64,000 nucleotides of DNA from an uncultured Lachnospiraceae bacterium. Its GTDB lineage: Bacteria; Bacillota; Clostridia; Lachnospirales; Lachnospiraceae. Shown one piece after another: positions 40,862 to 50,458 of the stretch (position 1 is the first letter of the stretch; each line of letters opens with the position of its first letter). Made by a program: the position numbers and the translations under genes. Under the pieces are notes generated by a model that did not search any database, was not told the DNA's origin, and saw only the letters and a list, made by a program, of their open reading frames with translations. The stretch spans positions 1-64,000 of the forward strand of contig CAMNDJ010000002.1 of NCBI GenBank assembly GCA_946535225.1, in the 5' to 3' direction.

Positions 40862-41927
40862 GGGAATAAGCAATATCAGGGGTCGATTTGCAGGATTTCT
40901 TGCAGCGACCCTCGCTTTTGCTGTGCTCCTTTCCGGATGCGGTAAGCGGGAGGATGCGACCAAGATAGTGTTGACGGCAGGTTTTGCCAAGGATGAAGTG
41001 TTCAGATTGGAGAATAAGTCCTGCTCAGAAGCTGAGATGAGGGTATATCTTACCAATATTCAGAATCAGTATGAGAATGTATACGGAAGCAGGATCTGGG
41101 AGGCCGATGTAGACGGTGAGACCCTGGAAGACAATGTTAAGGATATGGCCCTGTCTAAGATGGCACAGATAAAGGCCATCAATCTGCTGGCTGCGGACAG
41201 GGGAATAGAACTTGATGAAAATGACATGGAGAAAGTTACAGAGGCTGCAGATGAGTATTACGGTTCGCTCAATGATACCGAAAAGGAACTCATGGGTGTG
41301 GATGAGGACGTGATCTTTGGCCTGTATAAGGAGTATGCCCTGTCTGAAAAGTTATATCAGAATATAATAAAAGACATCAATCCCGAGATAAGCGATGACG
41401 AAGCCAGAACTATAACGGTCGAACATATATTGATAAAAACGTATAATCTGGACGAGAACGGAAAGATGCACAGTTATACGGAGAATGCCAAAGAGGAGGC
41501 TTATAAGCTGGCTTTGGACATACAGGAGAGAGCTGTTAACGGAGAGGATTTTGAAAACCTGGCATCGGAGTTCAATGAGGACAGCCAGATGACGTATTCA
41601 TTCGGTAAAGGTGAGATGGATGCAGTCTTCGAGAACGCGGCGTTTAATCTCGGAGAGGGAGAAATATCGCGCGTTATTGAAACGGAATACGGTTATCACA
41701 TAATCAAATGTATCAGTACGTTCAACAGGGAAGTCACGGATGCAAATAAGATAAGGATAGTGGAGGAGAGACGTAACAAGGTCTTTTCCGAAGTATATGA
41801 CAATTATGTCGAGGGTCTGACCAAGAATATAAATGATGAACTCTGGGACGATATGACCTTTATACATGATCCTGCCGTGAAGACCTGTGATTTCTTTGAA
41901 GTATTTGACAGAATATGGAATAATTGA
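40833..41927 (+). CDS. parvulin-type peptidyl-prolyl isomerase lipoprotein
   Basis: 364 aa. Signal peptide with lipobox (ATLAFAVLLSGCGKRE). A SurA/PrsA-like N-terminal helical region (30-190) is followed by a parvulin domain: ARTITVEHILIKTYNLDENG, ERAVNGEDFENLASEFNEDSQMTYSFGKGEMDAVFENAAFNLGEGEIS, ending ETEYGYHIIKCIST. PrsA-type isomerases fold exported proteins. ATG 40833 lies 29 bases inside purC with a poor ribosome site; no canonical start follows before the signal peptide, so either the overlap is real or a rarer start is used downstream near AAGGGA (40860). Confidence 0.9.
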   Translation: MNYSRDRHYKGISNIRGRFAGFLAATLAFAVLLSGCGKREDATKIVLTAGFAKDEVFRLENKSCSEAEMRVYLTNIQNQYENVYGSRIWEADVDGETLEDNVKDMALSKMAQIKAINLLAADRGIELDENDMEKVTEAADEYYGSLNDTEKELMGVDEDVIFGLYKEYALSEKLYQNIIKDINPEISDDEARTITVEHILIKTYNLDENGKMHSYTENAKEEAYKLALDIQERAVNGEDFENLASEFNEDSQMTYSFGKGEMDAVFENAAFNLGEGEISRVIETEYGYHIIKCISTFNREVTDANKIRIVEERRNKVFSEVYDNYVEGLTKNINDELWDDMTFIHDPAVKTCDFFEVFDRIWNN

Positions 41928-41963
41928 GTATACTGTGCGTGACGGTTTATATAAGGAGCAGAT

Positions 41964-42320
41964 ATGGCAAATATAATGTTATGTGACGATGCGCTCTTCA
42001 TGCGCTCGGCGATCAGAAAAATGGTTGAAGATGCTAAGCACACGGTAGTGGCCGAGGTGGGTAACGGTATCGATGCCATAGAGACTTACAACGTGGTAAA
42101 ACCTGACATTGTATTAATGGATATCACAATGCCGGATATGGACGGTATAGAAGCGACAAAGAGGATAATCGCTTCCGATCCGAATGCAAAGATAATAATA
42201 GTATCGGCCATGGGACAGATGGAGATGGTCATCAAGGCCATAACCGCGGGAGCCAAGGACTTTGTGGTAAAGCCTATAGAAGGCGATAAGCTGCAGTTCT
42301 GTATCCGTAAGTATATGTAA
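41964..42320 (+). CDS. stand-alone CheY-like receiver
   Basis: 118 aa, a single receiver with all key residues: CDDALFMRSAIRKMVEDA, acceptor Asp 53 in IVLMDITMPDMDG, the Thr/Ser switch in IIIVSAMGQ, and the Lys in FVVKPIEGDKL. It has no output domain, so it should act by binding a partner such as a motor or kinase, as CheY does. No chemotaxis gene lies within the window. Start ATG 41964 follows AAGGAG. Confidence 0.93.
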   Translation: MANIMLCDDALFMRSAIRKMVEDAKHTVVAEVGNGIDAIETYNVVKPDIVLMDITMPDMDGIEATKRIIASDPNAKIIIVSAMGQMEMVIKAITAGAKDFVVKPIEGDKLQFCIRKYM

Positions 42321-42427
42321 CAGCTTAAATACCTGGCGTTTTGAGACTGCGGTTTAAAAACGGACAGATATACCGAAGGGTTATGAAACTGTTATTTATT
42401 CCGAAATTATAAAGAATTTGTTAAATG

Positions 42428-42454
42428 TTAGCACTCGTACTTGACGAGTGCTAA
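42428..42454. promoter_or_regulatory. CIRCE heat-shock operator (HrcA site)
   Basis: A perfect CIRCE: TTAGCACTC, 9 bases, GAGTGCTAA. HrcA binds this element and represses chaperone genes at normal temperature. Confidence 0.97.
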
Positions 42455-42469
42455 TTTTCGTTATATAAC
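42441..42469 (+). promoter_or_regulatory. htpG promoter overlapping CIRCE
   Basis: TTGACG (42441-42446), 17-base spacer, TATAAC (42464-42469). The -35 lies within CIRCE, so HrcA binding would block RNA polymerase. Confidence 0.8.
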
Positions 42470-42507
42470 ATTTTCTGTAGTAAAAATATATTCGGAGGTA
42501 ATTCGAT

Positions 42508-44607
42508 ATGGCAGAGAAACACGGTAATTTGTCGATCAACAGTGACAATATTTTTCCCATAATCAAGAAATGGCTCTATTCGGATCATGACATATTCTAC
42601 AGAGAGCTTATAAGCAACGGCTGTGATGCGATCACAAAACTCAAGAAACTCGATATGATGGGTGAGTATTCACTCCCCGAAGGCTACAAGCCGAGGATCG
42701 ACGTGATATGCAATCCGGAACAGAAGACGCTTAAGTTCATCGATAACGGACTCGGAATGACAGCAGATGAGGTAGAGGAGTATATCAATCAGATCGCTTT
42801 CTCAGGCGCTGCCGATTTTATCGAGAAATACAAGGACAAGGCCAATGACGATCAGATAATCGGACACTTCGGACTCGGATTCTATTCTGCGTTCATGGTA
42901 GCGGATGAAGTTCATATAGACTCTCTTTCTTATAAGGACGGCGCTGCTGCAGTACACTGGGAATGTGACGGCGGCACGGAGTTTGCCATGAAGGACGGAG
43001 ACAAGGACAGTGTGGGTACCGAGATCACGTTGTTCCTTAATGAAGACGTACTTGAGTTCTGCAATATATATAAGGCAAGGGAAGTCATTAAGAAATACTG
43101 TTCGTTCATGCCCACAGAGATCTATCTGAGCAAGTTTAATACCGACGAGACAGAGACCATAGACAAGGGTGAGGAACGTCCTGACGATGAGATAGTTGAG
43201 ACTATCGCTCCTAAGGAAGATGACAAGGACGGCAAGATAAGGCTAAAGATCCGTAAGAGGCCGGAACTGCTCAATGAGACTACTCCTCTTTGGACTAAAC
43301 ATCCCAATGATTGCAAGAAGGAAGATTATATAGATTTCTATCGTAAGGTATTCAATGATTACAAGGAGCCTCTGTTCTGGATCCACCTCAACATGGATTA
43401 TCCTTTTAACCTCAAGGGAATACTCTACTTCCCCAAGATCAATCTTGAATATGAGTCGATAGAAGGCGTGATCAAACTCTATAACAATCAGGTGTTCATA
43501 GCGGACAATATCAAGGAGGTCATACCGGAATTCCTGATGCTCCTTAAGGGCGTCATAGATTGTCCGGATCTTCCGCTCAACGTATCGAGATCGGCACTTC
43601 AGAATGACGGCTTTGTAAATAAGATCAGTGAATATATCACCAAGAAAGTGGCAGACAAGCTTTCCGGCATGTGCAAGACCGAAAAAGAAGACTACGAGAA
43701 GTACTGGGATGATATATCGCCCTTCATCAAGTACGGCTGCTTAAAGGATGATAAGTTCTGCGAGAAGATGACGGATTATATCCTCTTTAAGAATCTCGAC
43801 GGCAAATATCTTACGCTCCCCGAGTGTCTTGAGGTTAAACCGATAGATACGGATGATGAGGAAAATCCCGAAAACAGTGAGGATAAACCCTCAGAGGATA
43901 CATCGACCGAAACAGTCAATACAGATGACACTTCCGTCAGTGAAAACGGCGAAGGCGGTTCGGAAGGTGAAGATGAGAAGAAAGAAAAGAAAGAAAAGAT
44001 AATATACTACGTTACTGATGAGCAGCAGCAGAGCCAGTACATAGCGATGTTTAAGAAGGCTAAAAAGGATGCCGTTATACTGACTCACAATATAGACCAG
44101 CCTTTTATTTCTCAGCTTGAGAGCAAGAATGAAGGCATACGTTTCATGAGGATCGATGCGGATCTGACGGATGATTTTACTTCCAAGACCGGCAAGAAGG
44201 AGCAGGAGGAGATGGATGCCGCACTTGAAGACCTCAACAAACTCTACAAGAAAGCCCTTAAGAAGGAAAAGATCAACGTTAAACTCGCCAAGCTCAAGAA
44301 TAAAAAGATAGCATCTGTTATCACTCTTTCCGAAGAGAGCAGACGTATGCAGGATATGATGAAGATGTACGGAATGTCCGGCATGGGAATGGGAGACATG
44401 GGTAAGGAAGGCGAGACCTTAGTCTTAAACTACGGTCATCCGCTTGTTAAATCCCTGATAGAGAACAAGGACAAGGCCGATAATGAGCTCATCTGCGAGC
44501 AGTTATACGATCTTGCAAGACTCATGCATGCGCCTCTTGAAGCGGAAGAGATGAGCCGCTTCATCGAAAGGAGCAATGAACTCATGGGTAAGCTTGTGGA
44601 GAAGTGA
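42508..44607 (+). CDS. htpG: Hsp90 chaperone HtpG
   Basis: 699 aa; bacterial HtpG is usually near 630. It is the cytosolic ATP-dependent Hsp90. GHKL ATP-site motifs: RELISNGCDAITKLKKL, DNGLGMTADEV and GHFGLGFYSAFMVAD. Middle-domain LPLNVSRSALQND holds the catalytic Arg. The added length comes from two charged linkers: one between N and middle domains (about 215-250) and a very acidic one of about 50 residues (near 447-497, EENPENSEDKPSED) between middle and C-terminal domains. Start ATG 42508 follows CGGAGGTAATTCG. Control by HrcA is implied by the CIRCE upstream. Confidence 0.97.
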   Translation: MAEKHGNLSINSDNIFPIIKKWLYSDHDIFYRELISNGCDAITKLKKLDMMGEYSLPEGYKPRIDVICNPEQKTLKFIDNGLGMTADEVEEYINQIAFSGAADFIEKYKDKANDDQIIGHFGLGFYSAFMVADEVHIDSLSYKDGAAAVHWECDGGTEFAMKDGDKDSVGTEITLFLNEDVLEFCNIYKAREVIKKYCSFMPTEIYLSKFNTDETETIDKGEERPDDEIVETIAPKEDDKDGKIRLKIRKRPELLNETTPLWTKHPNDCKKEDYIDFYRKVFNDYKEPLFWIHLNMDYPFNLKGILYFPKINLEYESIEGVIKLYNNQVFIADNIKEVIPEFLMLLKGVIDCPDLPLNVSRSALQNDGFVNKISEYITKKVADKLSGMCKTEKEDYEKYWDDISPFIKYGCLKDDKFCEKMTDYILFKNLDGKYLTLPECLEVKPIDTDDEENPENSEDKPSEDTSTETVNTDDTSVSENGEGGSEGEDEKKEKKEKIIYYVTDEQQQSQYIAMFKKAKKDAVILTHNIDQPFISQLESKNEGIRFMRIDADLTDDFTSKTGKKEQEEMDAALEDLNKLYKKALKKEKINVKLAKLKNKKIASVITLSEESRRMQDMMKMYGMSGMGMGDMGKEGETLVLNYGHPLVKSLIENKDKADNELICEQLYDLARLMHAPLEAEEMSRFIERSNELMGKLVEK

Positions 44608-44641
44608 TCTTAACGGCTTGATATATCGGAATGACAGAACA

Positions 44642-44683
44642 GTGGAAGCATATCCGTATCGATATGCTTCCACTTTATTTTTT
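44642..44683 (+). terminator. htpG terminator
   Basis: GTGGAAGCATATC (44642-44654) pairs perfectly with GATATGCTTCCAC (44661-44673), followed by TTTATTTTTT. Confidence 0.93.
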
Positions 44684-44765
44684 GGCCCTTTCGTTGTATA
44701 CTTAAATTTGGCTTTTTATGCATATCGATTGGCATGTAAAGCACTTTTTCCTTAAGGACGATCAG

Positions 44766-47700
44766 ATGGAAAAGCTTGTGTCTAAGAGAGGCAGGGAACA
44801 GGGATCGCTGTCTTTCTCCGAATCCAAGATCGAAATAACTCTTAAGCAGGATGATCTCTACGAAGGCTATTTTGAGATCGAATGCTCTGATGACGGTGTG
44901 ATGGAAGGATATATTTATTCTTCTTCCATTCGCATGCAGGCAGGCGTAAGGTTCATAAGCGGTAACAAGATCGCCGTGCCGTATGAATTTGATTCATCCG
45001 GGATGAACCAGGGCGATGTGCTTAAGGGGAATTTCATGATCGTGAGCAGTTTCGGCGAATATATCCTGCCGTTTGCGGTATCGATAAGCCACGAAGTGAT
45101 AGAATCGTCTTTAGGATCCATAAGGAATCTTTTTCATTTCACCAATCTGGCCAAGAGTGACTGGGATGAAGCCGTAAGAGTCTTCTACAGTCCCGGGTTC
45201 ATAGATATAATGACCGGTACGGATGCATCATACCGTAACCTTTATATGGGTCTGACCTCAGGCGGCAATAAGAACCACAATCTTGAGGAATTCCTGATCG
45301 GCATCAATAAAAAGAAGATAATAGAGTACTCCGTATCGCAGGAGAGTTTTAAGATAACCGATGTACATGAGCGGGTGAGCGAGTCTTTCAGTCTCATAAA
45401 GGACGGATGGGGTTATGTGCTCGTGGGCGTCAAAGCGATAGGGGATTTTATCGTCCTGCCCAAGAACAGGCTTAAGAGCGAGGATTTTGACGGAGACGAA
45501 TGCGTTTTTGAATACGGCATAGATCCGGATAAGCTCCATTCGGGCAACAACTTCGGACGGATAGTGTTTAAGCATCTTTACGGTCAGATAGCCGTGGACA
45601 TCACCGTGAGCAATACCTCTCAAAAAAGGAGGTCGGGTGCACTTCACAGAGAAAAGAACGCAAGATACCTGCTCGTCAGGCATTATTTAGACCACAGGAT
45701 GGATCTTATAAGCCGGAATAAATGGGTAACTCTCTGCGAGGACATCGTAAGCCACAGAGGCAGCATAGACAGTTCGGATATAGAGAATGCTCTTTATGAG
45801 GCGTATCTTCTTCTTGTGCAGGAACGGTTCAATGAAGCCAAGTGGATACTTGACAGGCAGATAGCACCGTACATAGAAGAAGAGTCGGATGAGTTCTACT
45901 GTTTCTATCTGTATCTTACGGTCCTTTATAATGTTGACCATTTCTATACTGCGGACATAGCATCCAGAATATCGGCGATATATGACAAGAATCCCGATAA
46001 CTGGAGGATAGCATGGGTATTACTCAAGACATCGGATGAGTTTAAGCGTAATCCCGCAAGAATGTATGATTTTGCACTCGGGCTTTTGTCCGGCGGATGC
46101 AACAGTCCGCTCGTATATATAGAGATAGTGAAGATGCTTCATGCCATGCCGTCACTTCTTACGCGTTTTGACGACGAGGAATTGAGAGTCCTGAATTTTG
46201 CTGCAAGAAACCGGCTGATCAGCCTTGAACTCAGAGAGCAGATAGCATATCAGGCAGGAAGATTTAAGGATTATGACATAAGGATAGTGCGGATACTTAA
46301 GGCGCTGTATGACAGTAATCCTACGGATGACGTTTTGCAGGCGATATGTTATCAGCTCATCCGCGGAGGGCGAACCGGAGATAAATACTATGAGTTCTAT
46401 GCAGAGGGAGTGAAGCGCGGTTTCGGAATAACCAGGCTCTATGAGTGCTATTTGGAATCGGCGGGCGAAAGGACGGATGTGATCATTCCCAGAGAAGCGC
46501 TTATGTACTTCTCATACGATAATGATCTGAGCGCACCGCAGAAGGCCTACCTGTATGCATATATCATCAAACACAAAAATGAAGATCCCGATATCTACAT
46601 GGAATACAGGGCGACAATAGAGAGATTCACCTTAAGCCAGCTCTATGCCGGAAGGCTCAACAGGGATCTGGCCTATCTGTATACCGAGATCGTGCTTGGC
46701 CAAATGCCTACCGAGGATAATCTGACACAGTTTGCGGGACTTCTTCTGATACATCAGATAAGAGTCGAGGATCCACAGGTCGTCTCGGTCATCATCATGG
46801 ATGAGAGGTTGAAAAAAGAGAGAGTCTATCCTGTTTCAGGTTCAAAGGCATATGTGGTCCTGCCGAGCAGTGATTATACGCTGCTATTGGAGGATTCACT
46901 CGGCAATCGCTATTTCGGGACCAAGGAATATGTTACCGAGAGGTTCTTCCTGCCAAGAAAGATGCTTCCTCTCGTGGAGCCCTATGCCAAGGATGATCTT
47001 TTTCTTAACCTGTATATCTGTGAAGGCAATAAGGATTTTGTTTCGGTCAATGACAGGAATCATGAGAGATATCTGTATCTTGAGCAGAGCGAAGAAGTCG
47101 ATGACGGATTCAAAGCGGCCATCAGGCTTCCGCTTGTCAAGTATTACAGGGATGCAGATGATACGGCCATGCTGGACGGGCTCTTGGAACGCATGGAGAG
47201 GAATGATATCCCTGTCAAGGACAGAGATGAACTCATCCGGCTTCTGATAAGCAGAGGATTGCTCGACAGGGCGTTTGAATATGTCCTTTATTACGGCCCG
47301 GAGAGTATGGAAGCCCAGGTGCTCGTAAGATTGTCCACCATGCTGATAGACAGAGACGGACTGATCGAGGATGACAGGCTTACCGCGGTCATACTGAGTG
47401 CTTTTGACAGAGGGAAATACAACGAGACAGGCCTTTTGTATCTGGTCACTTTCTACAAGGGACCCGCAAAGAATCTCAGGAACATCTGGAAGGCTGCATC
47501 GGGATTTTATGTTGAAACCTATAACATATGCGAGAGGATGATCGAGCAGACACTTAAGACGGGTGCTTACATAGGTGATGAGGCACAGGTGCTTAGGGAA
47601 TACGTGGAAGGCGGAGGAAGGACCGCTTTGGAACTCGAATATCTTACGTATCTTGCGCAAGAGTATTTTGTCGGTGACAGGCTGATGGATGAGTATTTCT

Positions 47701-48314
47701 TTGGCGAGATGGCAAGGATATATGAGAATGAGAATGAACTTCCGACCGTTTGTATGCTTGCTTTTCTCAAATACTATGCATATAACGCCAAACTTTCGGA
47801 ATTAAGCGACAATACGGCAGAGCATATAAGGAGATACATTAAGAAACTCTATGTGCAGGACGGGATAATAATGCCGTTCATGCAGTCATTTGCTTCGGTA
47901 TCAAGAGAATCGGAGGAGATGAGCAAGCTGACGGTGGTAGAATACAGGGGTGAACCCGGATCAAGGGTGACGATCAACTATTTCATCAGCAGTGAGAACA
48001 GTTCCAATTACGGATATACAAGGGATGAGATGAAGGAGATATACGGGGGTATCTATACCAAAAGCTTCCTCCTGTTCTTCGGAGAGACGCTGCAGTACTA
48101 TGTGACCGAAGAGCACTCCGGAATGGAAGAGTTGACTGAGAGCGGAACGGCAAATAAGAATGATGTAGATTCTTCGGATCTTGCGGACAGGTTCAATCTC
48201 ATAAATGATATCGCCATGGCTTCGACCCTGGGAGATTACGATACGGCATTAAGACTCCTTGAAGAGTACAAGGAGAAGGAATATATAACGGATCGGTTAT
48301 TTAATATCCAGTAG
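44766..48314 (+). CDS. very large DUF5717-like protein, first gene of an unknown four-gene cluster
   Basis: 1182 aa from ATG 44766 (AAGGA 7 bases upstream); the track start 16 codons earlier, at 44718, has no ribosome site but follows a TATACT (44697-44702) closely. From memory it matches Lachnospiraceae proteins catalogued as DUF5717. An N-terminal beta-rich region (about 15-120) is followed by a long alpha-solenoid-like region (about 300-800, e.g. ALYEAYLLLVQERFNEAKWILDRQ), then mixed domains. No signal peptide or membrane span is evident. It is followed within 30 bases by an actin/Hsp70-like protein, a TPR protein and a coiled-coil membrane protein. Function unknown. Confidence 0.8.
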   Translation: MEKLVSKRGREQGSLSFSESKIEITLKQDDLYEGYFEIECSDDGVMEGYIYSSSIRMQAGVRFISGNKIAVPYEFDSSGMNQGDVLKGNFMIVSSFGEYILPFAVSISHEVIESSLGSIRNLFHFTNLAKSDWDEAVRVFYSPGFIDIMTGTDASYRNLYMGLTSGGNKNHNLEEFLIGINKKKIIEYSVSQESFKITDVHERVSESFSLIKDGWGYVLVGVKAIGDFIVLPKNRLKSEDFDGDECVFEYGIDPDKLHSGNNFGRIVFKHLYGQIAVDITVSNTSQKRRSGALHREKNARYLLVRHYLDHRMDLISRNKWVTLCEDIVSHRGSIDSSDIENALYEAYLLLVQERFNEAKWILDRQIAPYIEEESDEFYCFYLYLTVLYNVDHFYTADIASRISAIYDKNPDNWRIAWVLLKTSDEFKRNPARMYDFALGLLSGGCNSPLVYIEIVKMLHAMPSLLTRFDDEELRVLNFAARNRLISLELREQIAYQAGRFKDYDIRIVRILKALYDSNPTDDVLQAICYQLIRGGRTGDKYYEFYAEGVKRGFGITRLYECYLESAGERTDVIIPREALMYFSYDNDLSAPQKAYLYAYIIKHKNEDPDIYMEYRATIERFTLSQLYAGRLNRDLAYLYTEIVLGQMPTEDNLTQFAGLLLIHQIRVEDPQVVSVIIMDERLKKERVYPVSGSKAYVVLPSSDYTLLLEDSLGNRYFGTKEYVTERFFLPRKMLPLVEPYAKDDLFLNLYICEGNKDFVSVNDRNHERYLYLEQSEEVDDGFKAAIRLPLVKYYRDADDTAMLDGLLERMERNDIPVKDRDELIRLLISRGLLDRAFEYVLYYGPESMEAQVLVRLSTMLIDRDGLIEDDRLTAVILSAFDRGKYNETGLLYLVTFYKGPAKNLRNIWKAASGFYVETYNICERMIEQTLKTGAYIGDEAQVLREYVEGGGRTALELEYLTYLAQEYFVGDRLMDEYFFGEMARIYENENELPTVCMLAFLKYYAYNAKLSELSDNTAEHIRRYIKKLYVQDGIIMPFMQSFASVSRESEEMSKLTVVEYRGEPGSRVTINYFISSENSSNYGYTRDEMKEIYGGIYTKSFLLFFGETLQYYVTEEHSGMEELTESGTANKNDVDSSDLADRFNLINDIAMASTLGDYDTALRLLEEYKEKEYITDRLFNIQ

Positions 48315-48341
48315 GTATTCATGTAAGGATCATGCAAAATT

Positions 48342-49616
48342 ATGTTTGAATTTAACAAATCTGTCATAGTCGGCTATGACCTGTCAAATGAATATTCTCA
48401 GATAAGCTACTATACAGCGGGTGATGCTCTGGCCAAGACCGTCAGCATACGTGAGGGAGAAGAGGAGTATTGCATCCCGCCCGTGCTCTTTAAGCGCAGC
48501 GAAGTCAATCAATGGTTTGTTGGTGCTGATGCGACAGCTTACAGTGAGGCGCATGAAGGTGAGCTCATCGGAAGGCTGTGGGACAGAGCCCTGGTAGGAG
48601 AATCGGTGACGGTAGGCGGAGAAAAGTTCGATCCCCTTGCTCTTCTGACGCTTTATGTAAGGAGGACTCTGAATCTGCTGACCAATTTGGTCAACAAGAA
48701 GGACGTGACGGGTATCATGTTCACTGTCCCGAATCTTACCAAGAGAGCTATCGAAGTATTGAGTGTTGTTACTTCTTCGCTGGATTTCAAGTCTGCGAGG
48801 ATCAGTTTCATGGGCAGGGAGGAGAGTATATTCTATTATGTCATCAACCAGCCTGAAGAACTGTGGAAGAGAGATGTGGTCGTATACGACTATAACGGCA
48901 GCAGGATCACGGGATTTAAGTTCAGGTTAAACAGGATAACCCGCCCTGTGGTCTGCTTCGTTGACAGGCAGGAATTTGCGCTCGACAAGGAAGATGACAG
49001 GGATAAGGACAGGAGATTCTTGGATATCGTGCATGAGACAACGGACGGACAGTTAGTGAGCTGCGCATATCTGCTTGGTGACGGATTTAATGGTGACTGG
49101 TGCAGAGATTCACTGGCCGAACTTTGTCGTAACAGAAGATTGTTTAAGGGTAATAATCTATACAGCAGAGGAGCTTGTTATGCCATGCAGGATAAGCTTG
49201 CCTCATCGTCCGGCGAGAATAAGAAGATAGTATTCCTCGGTAATGACAAGCTCAAGGCAAATATAGGAATGGATGTGATCCGGGGTAAGGAAAAGTCTTA
49301 TTATGCGCTCTTAGACGGAGGAGAGAACTGGTTTGATTCAAGAAAGCGCGTGGAAGTCATACTTGATGAAGGCAATACGTTTACCATAACCATAACGCCT
49401 CTTGACGGAAGGGGCGTAAGACATATAGAGATCGTTCTGGACGGGCTTAAGGACCATGAGCCCAAGTCGGTGCGTTTAAGGATAGAAGCCATCATGGAAT
49501 CCGAGGATATGTTAAGGCTCAATGTCACGGACTTAGGCTTCGGTGAATTCTATCCGGCTTCGGATCAGTTGTTTACCAGGACGATATCACTTATGGGAGG
49601 AGAAGAACCTGTATGA
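48342..49616 (+). CDS. DUF5716-like protein with actin/Hsp70-type fold
   Basis: 424 aa. The opening SVIVGYDLSNEYSQISYY resembles the phosphate-1 loop of actin/Hsp70 proteins (DLGTTNS type). VVVYDYNGSRITGFKF near residue 185 resembles phosphate-2, and a late KKIVFLGNDKLKANIGMDVI resembles the adenosine motif (GGxSR type). The canonical catalytic residues are altered, so ATPase activity is uncertain. I associate it from memory with family DUF5716. It overlaps the next gene by 4 bases and lies 27 bases after the DUF5717 gene, so the proteins are made together and probably act together. Confidence 0.75.
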   Translation: MFEFNKSVIVGYDLSNEYSQISYYTAGDALAKTVSIREGEEEYCIPPVLFKRSEVNQWFVGADATAYSEAHEGELIGRLWDRALVGESVTVGGEKFDPLALLTLYVRRTLNLLTNLVNKKDVTGIMFTVPNLTKRAIEVLSVVTSSLDFKSARISFMGREESIFYYVINQPEELWKRDVVVYDYNGSRITGFKFRLNRITRPVVCFVDRQEFALDKEDDRDKDRRFLDIVHETTDGQLVSCAYLLGDGFNGDWCRDSLAELCRNRRLFKGNNLYSRGACYAMQDKLASSSGENKKIVFLGNDKLKANIGMDVIRGKEKSYYALLDGGENWFDSRKRVEVILDEGNTFTITITPLDGRGVRHIEIVLDGLKDHEPKSVRLRIEAIMESEDMLRLNVTDLGFGEFYPASDQLFTRTISLMGGEEPV

Positions 49617-50458
49617 GCAATCTGATACTCTGTCAGGGTGAATATTCGAAAACTCCATATTATCTTTCGGGTGACTGCAGGAACATATACTGTATAGAAG
49701 AACTGTGCTATTACCTGTATCACAATGCCTATCTTCTGGATGATGATTTCGTTACATACGAGCTTGCCGATTGGATCAGCGAGTCCTTAAACCTAAAGGA
49801 ACTTGGCAGAGAGATCAATAAGATATGCAGAAAGAACGATGCTTTGGCTAAGTTGGTGACGATCTTGTCCGAGCGGGTCGGATTCTACTCGACGGATGAA
49901 TGGAATGCTCTTATTCGTGAGATAGGACAAAACGGCGGACTTTCGACAAGTGAAAGAAGGAAGCTTCGAGCCGACGGATTCTTAAAGGCCGGTAAATTCG
50001 GACTGGCGATGGATGAATATGATCAGATGATAAGAGACAATGATGCGGGAGATGACAGGTTCAGGGCCAAGGTATATCACAATTTAGGAGTGTGTCAGGC
50101 GAAACTGTTCATGTTTCAGAGGGCCGCGGAGAGCTTTGAGATGGCATATAAGATATTTGCCAATACGGAGAGCTATGTATCGATGCTGTGTGCGATGAAG
50201 ATGTATATGTCTTCATCCGATTATTTGAGTTATCTGTCATCGCATAAGGAGACGTATGAGGATTCCCTTGAAGTGGAACAAAGGTTTAGTACCGTAAAGG
50301 ACGGATTCGGATCCGGGCCCGTGAGCAGATATATAGCCGAGATAGGTAAAAACAAGAGCCAGGGAACCGATTACTATGACGGGATAGAAACATTGACTGA
50401 AGAAGTCAAAGAGGAATACAGAAATCAGGTATTCAGAGGAAGAACCGGAGGTTACTGA
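49613..50458 (+). CDS. TPR-like cluster protein
   Basis: 281 aa. N-terminal region of about 110 residues without a recognisable domain (SNLILCQGEYSKTPYYL, then IYCIEELCYYLYHNAYLLDDDF), then TPR-type helices: LRADGFLKAGKFGLAMDEYDQMIRDND and RAKVYHNLGVCQAKLFMFQRAAESFEMAYKIF. No signal peptide. The start lies in a 4-base overlap with the upstream gene and the stop shares one base with the next start, so it is locked in the cluster. It is probably an adaptor between the Hsp70-like protein and the membrane partner; this is inferred. Family not recognised with certainty. Confidence 0.78.
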   Translation: MSNLILCQGEYSKTPYYLSGDCRNIYCIEELCYYLYHNAYLLDDDFVTYELADWISESLNLKELGREINKICRKNDALAKLVTILSERVGFYSTDEWNALIREIGQNGGLSTSERRKLRADGFLKAGKFGLAMDEYDQMIRDNDAGDDRFRAKVYHNLGVCQAKLFMFQRAAESFEMAYKIFANTESYVSMLCAMKMYMSSSDYLSYLSSHKETYEDSLEVEQRFSTVKDGFGSGPVSRYIAEIGKNKSQGTDYYDGIETLTEEVKEEYRNQVFRGRTGGY

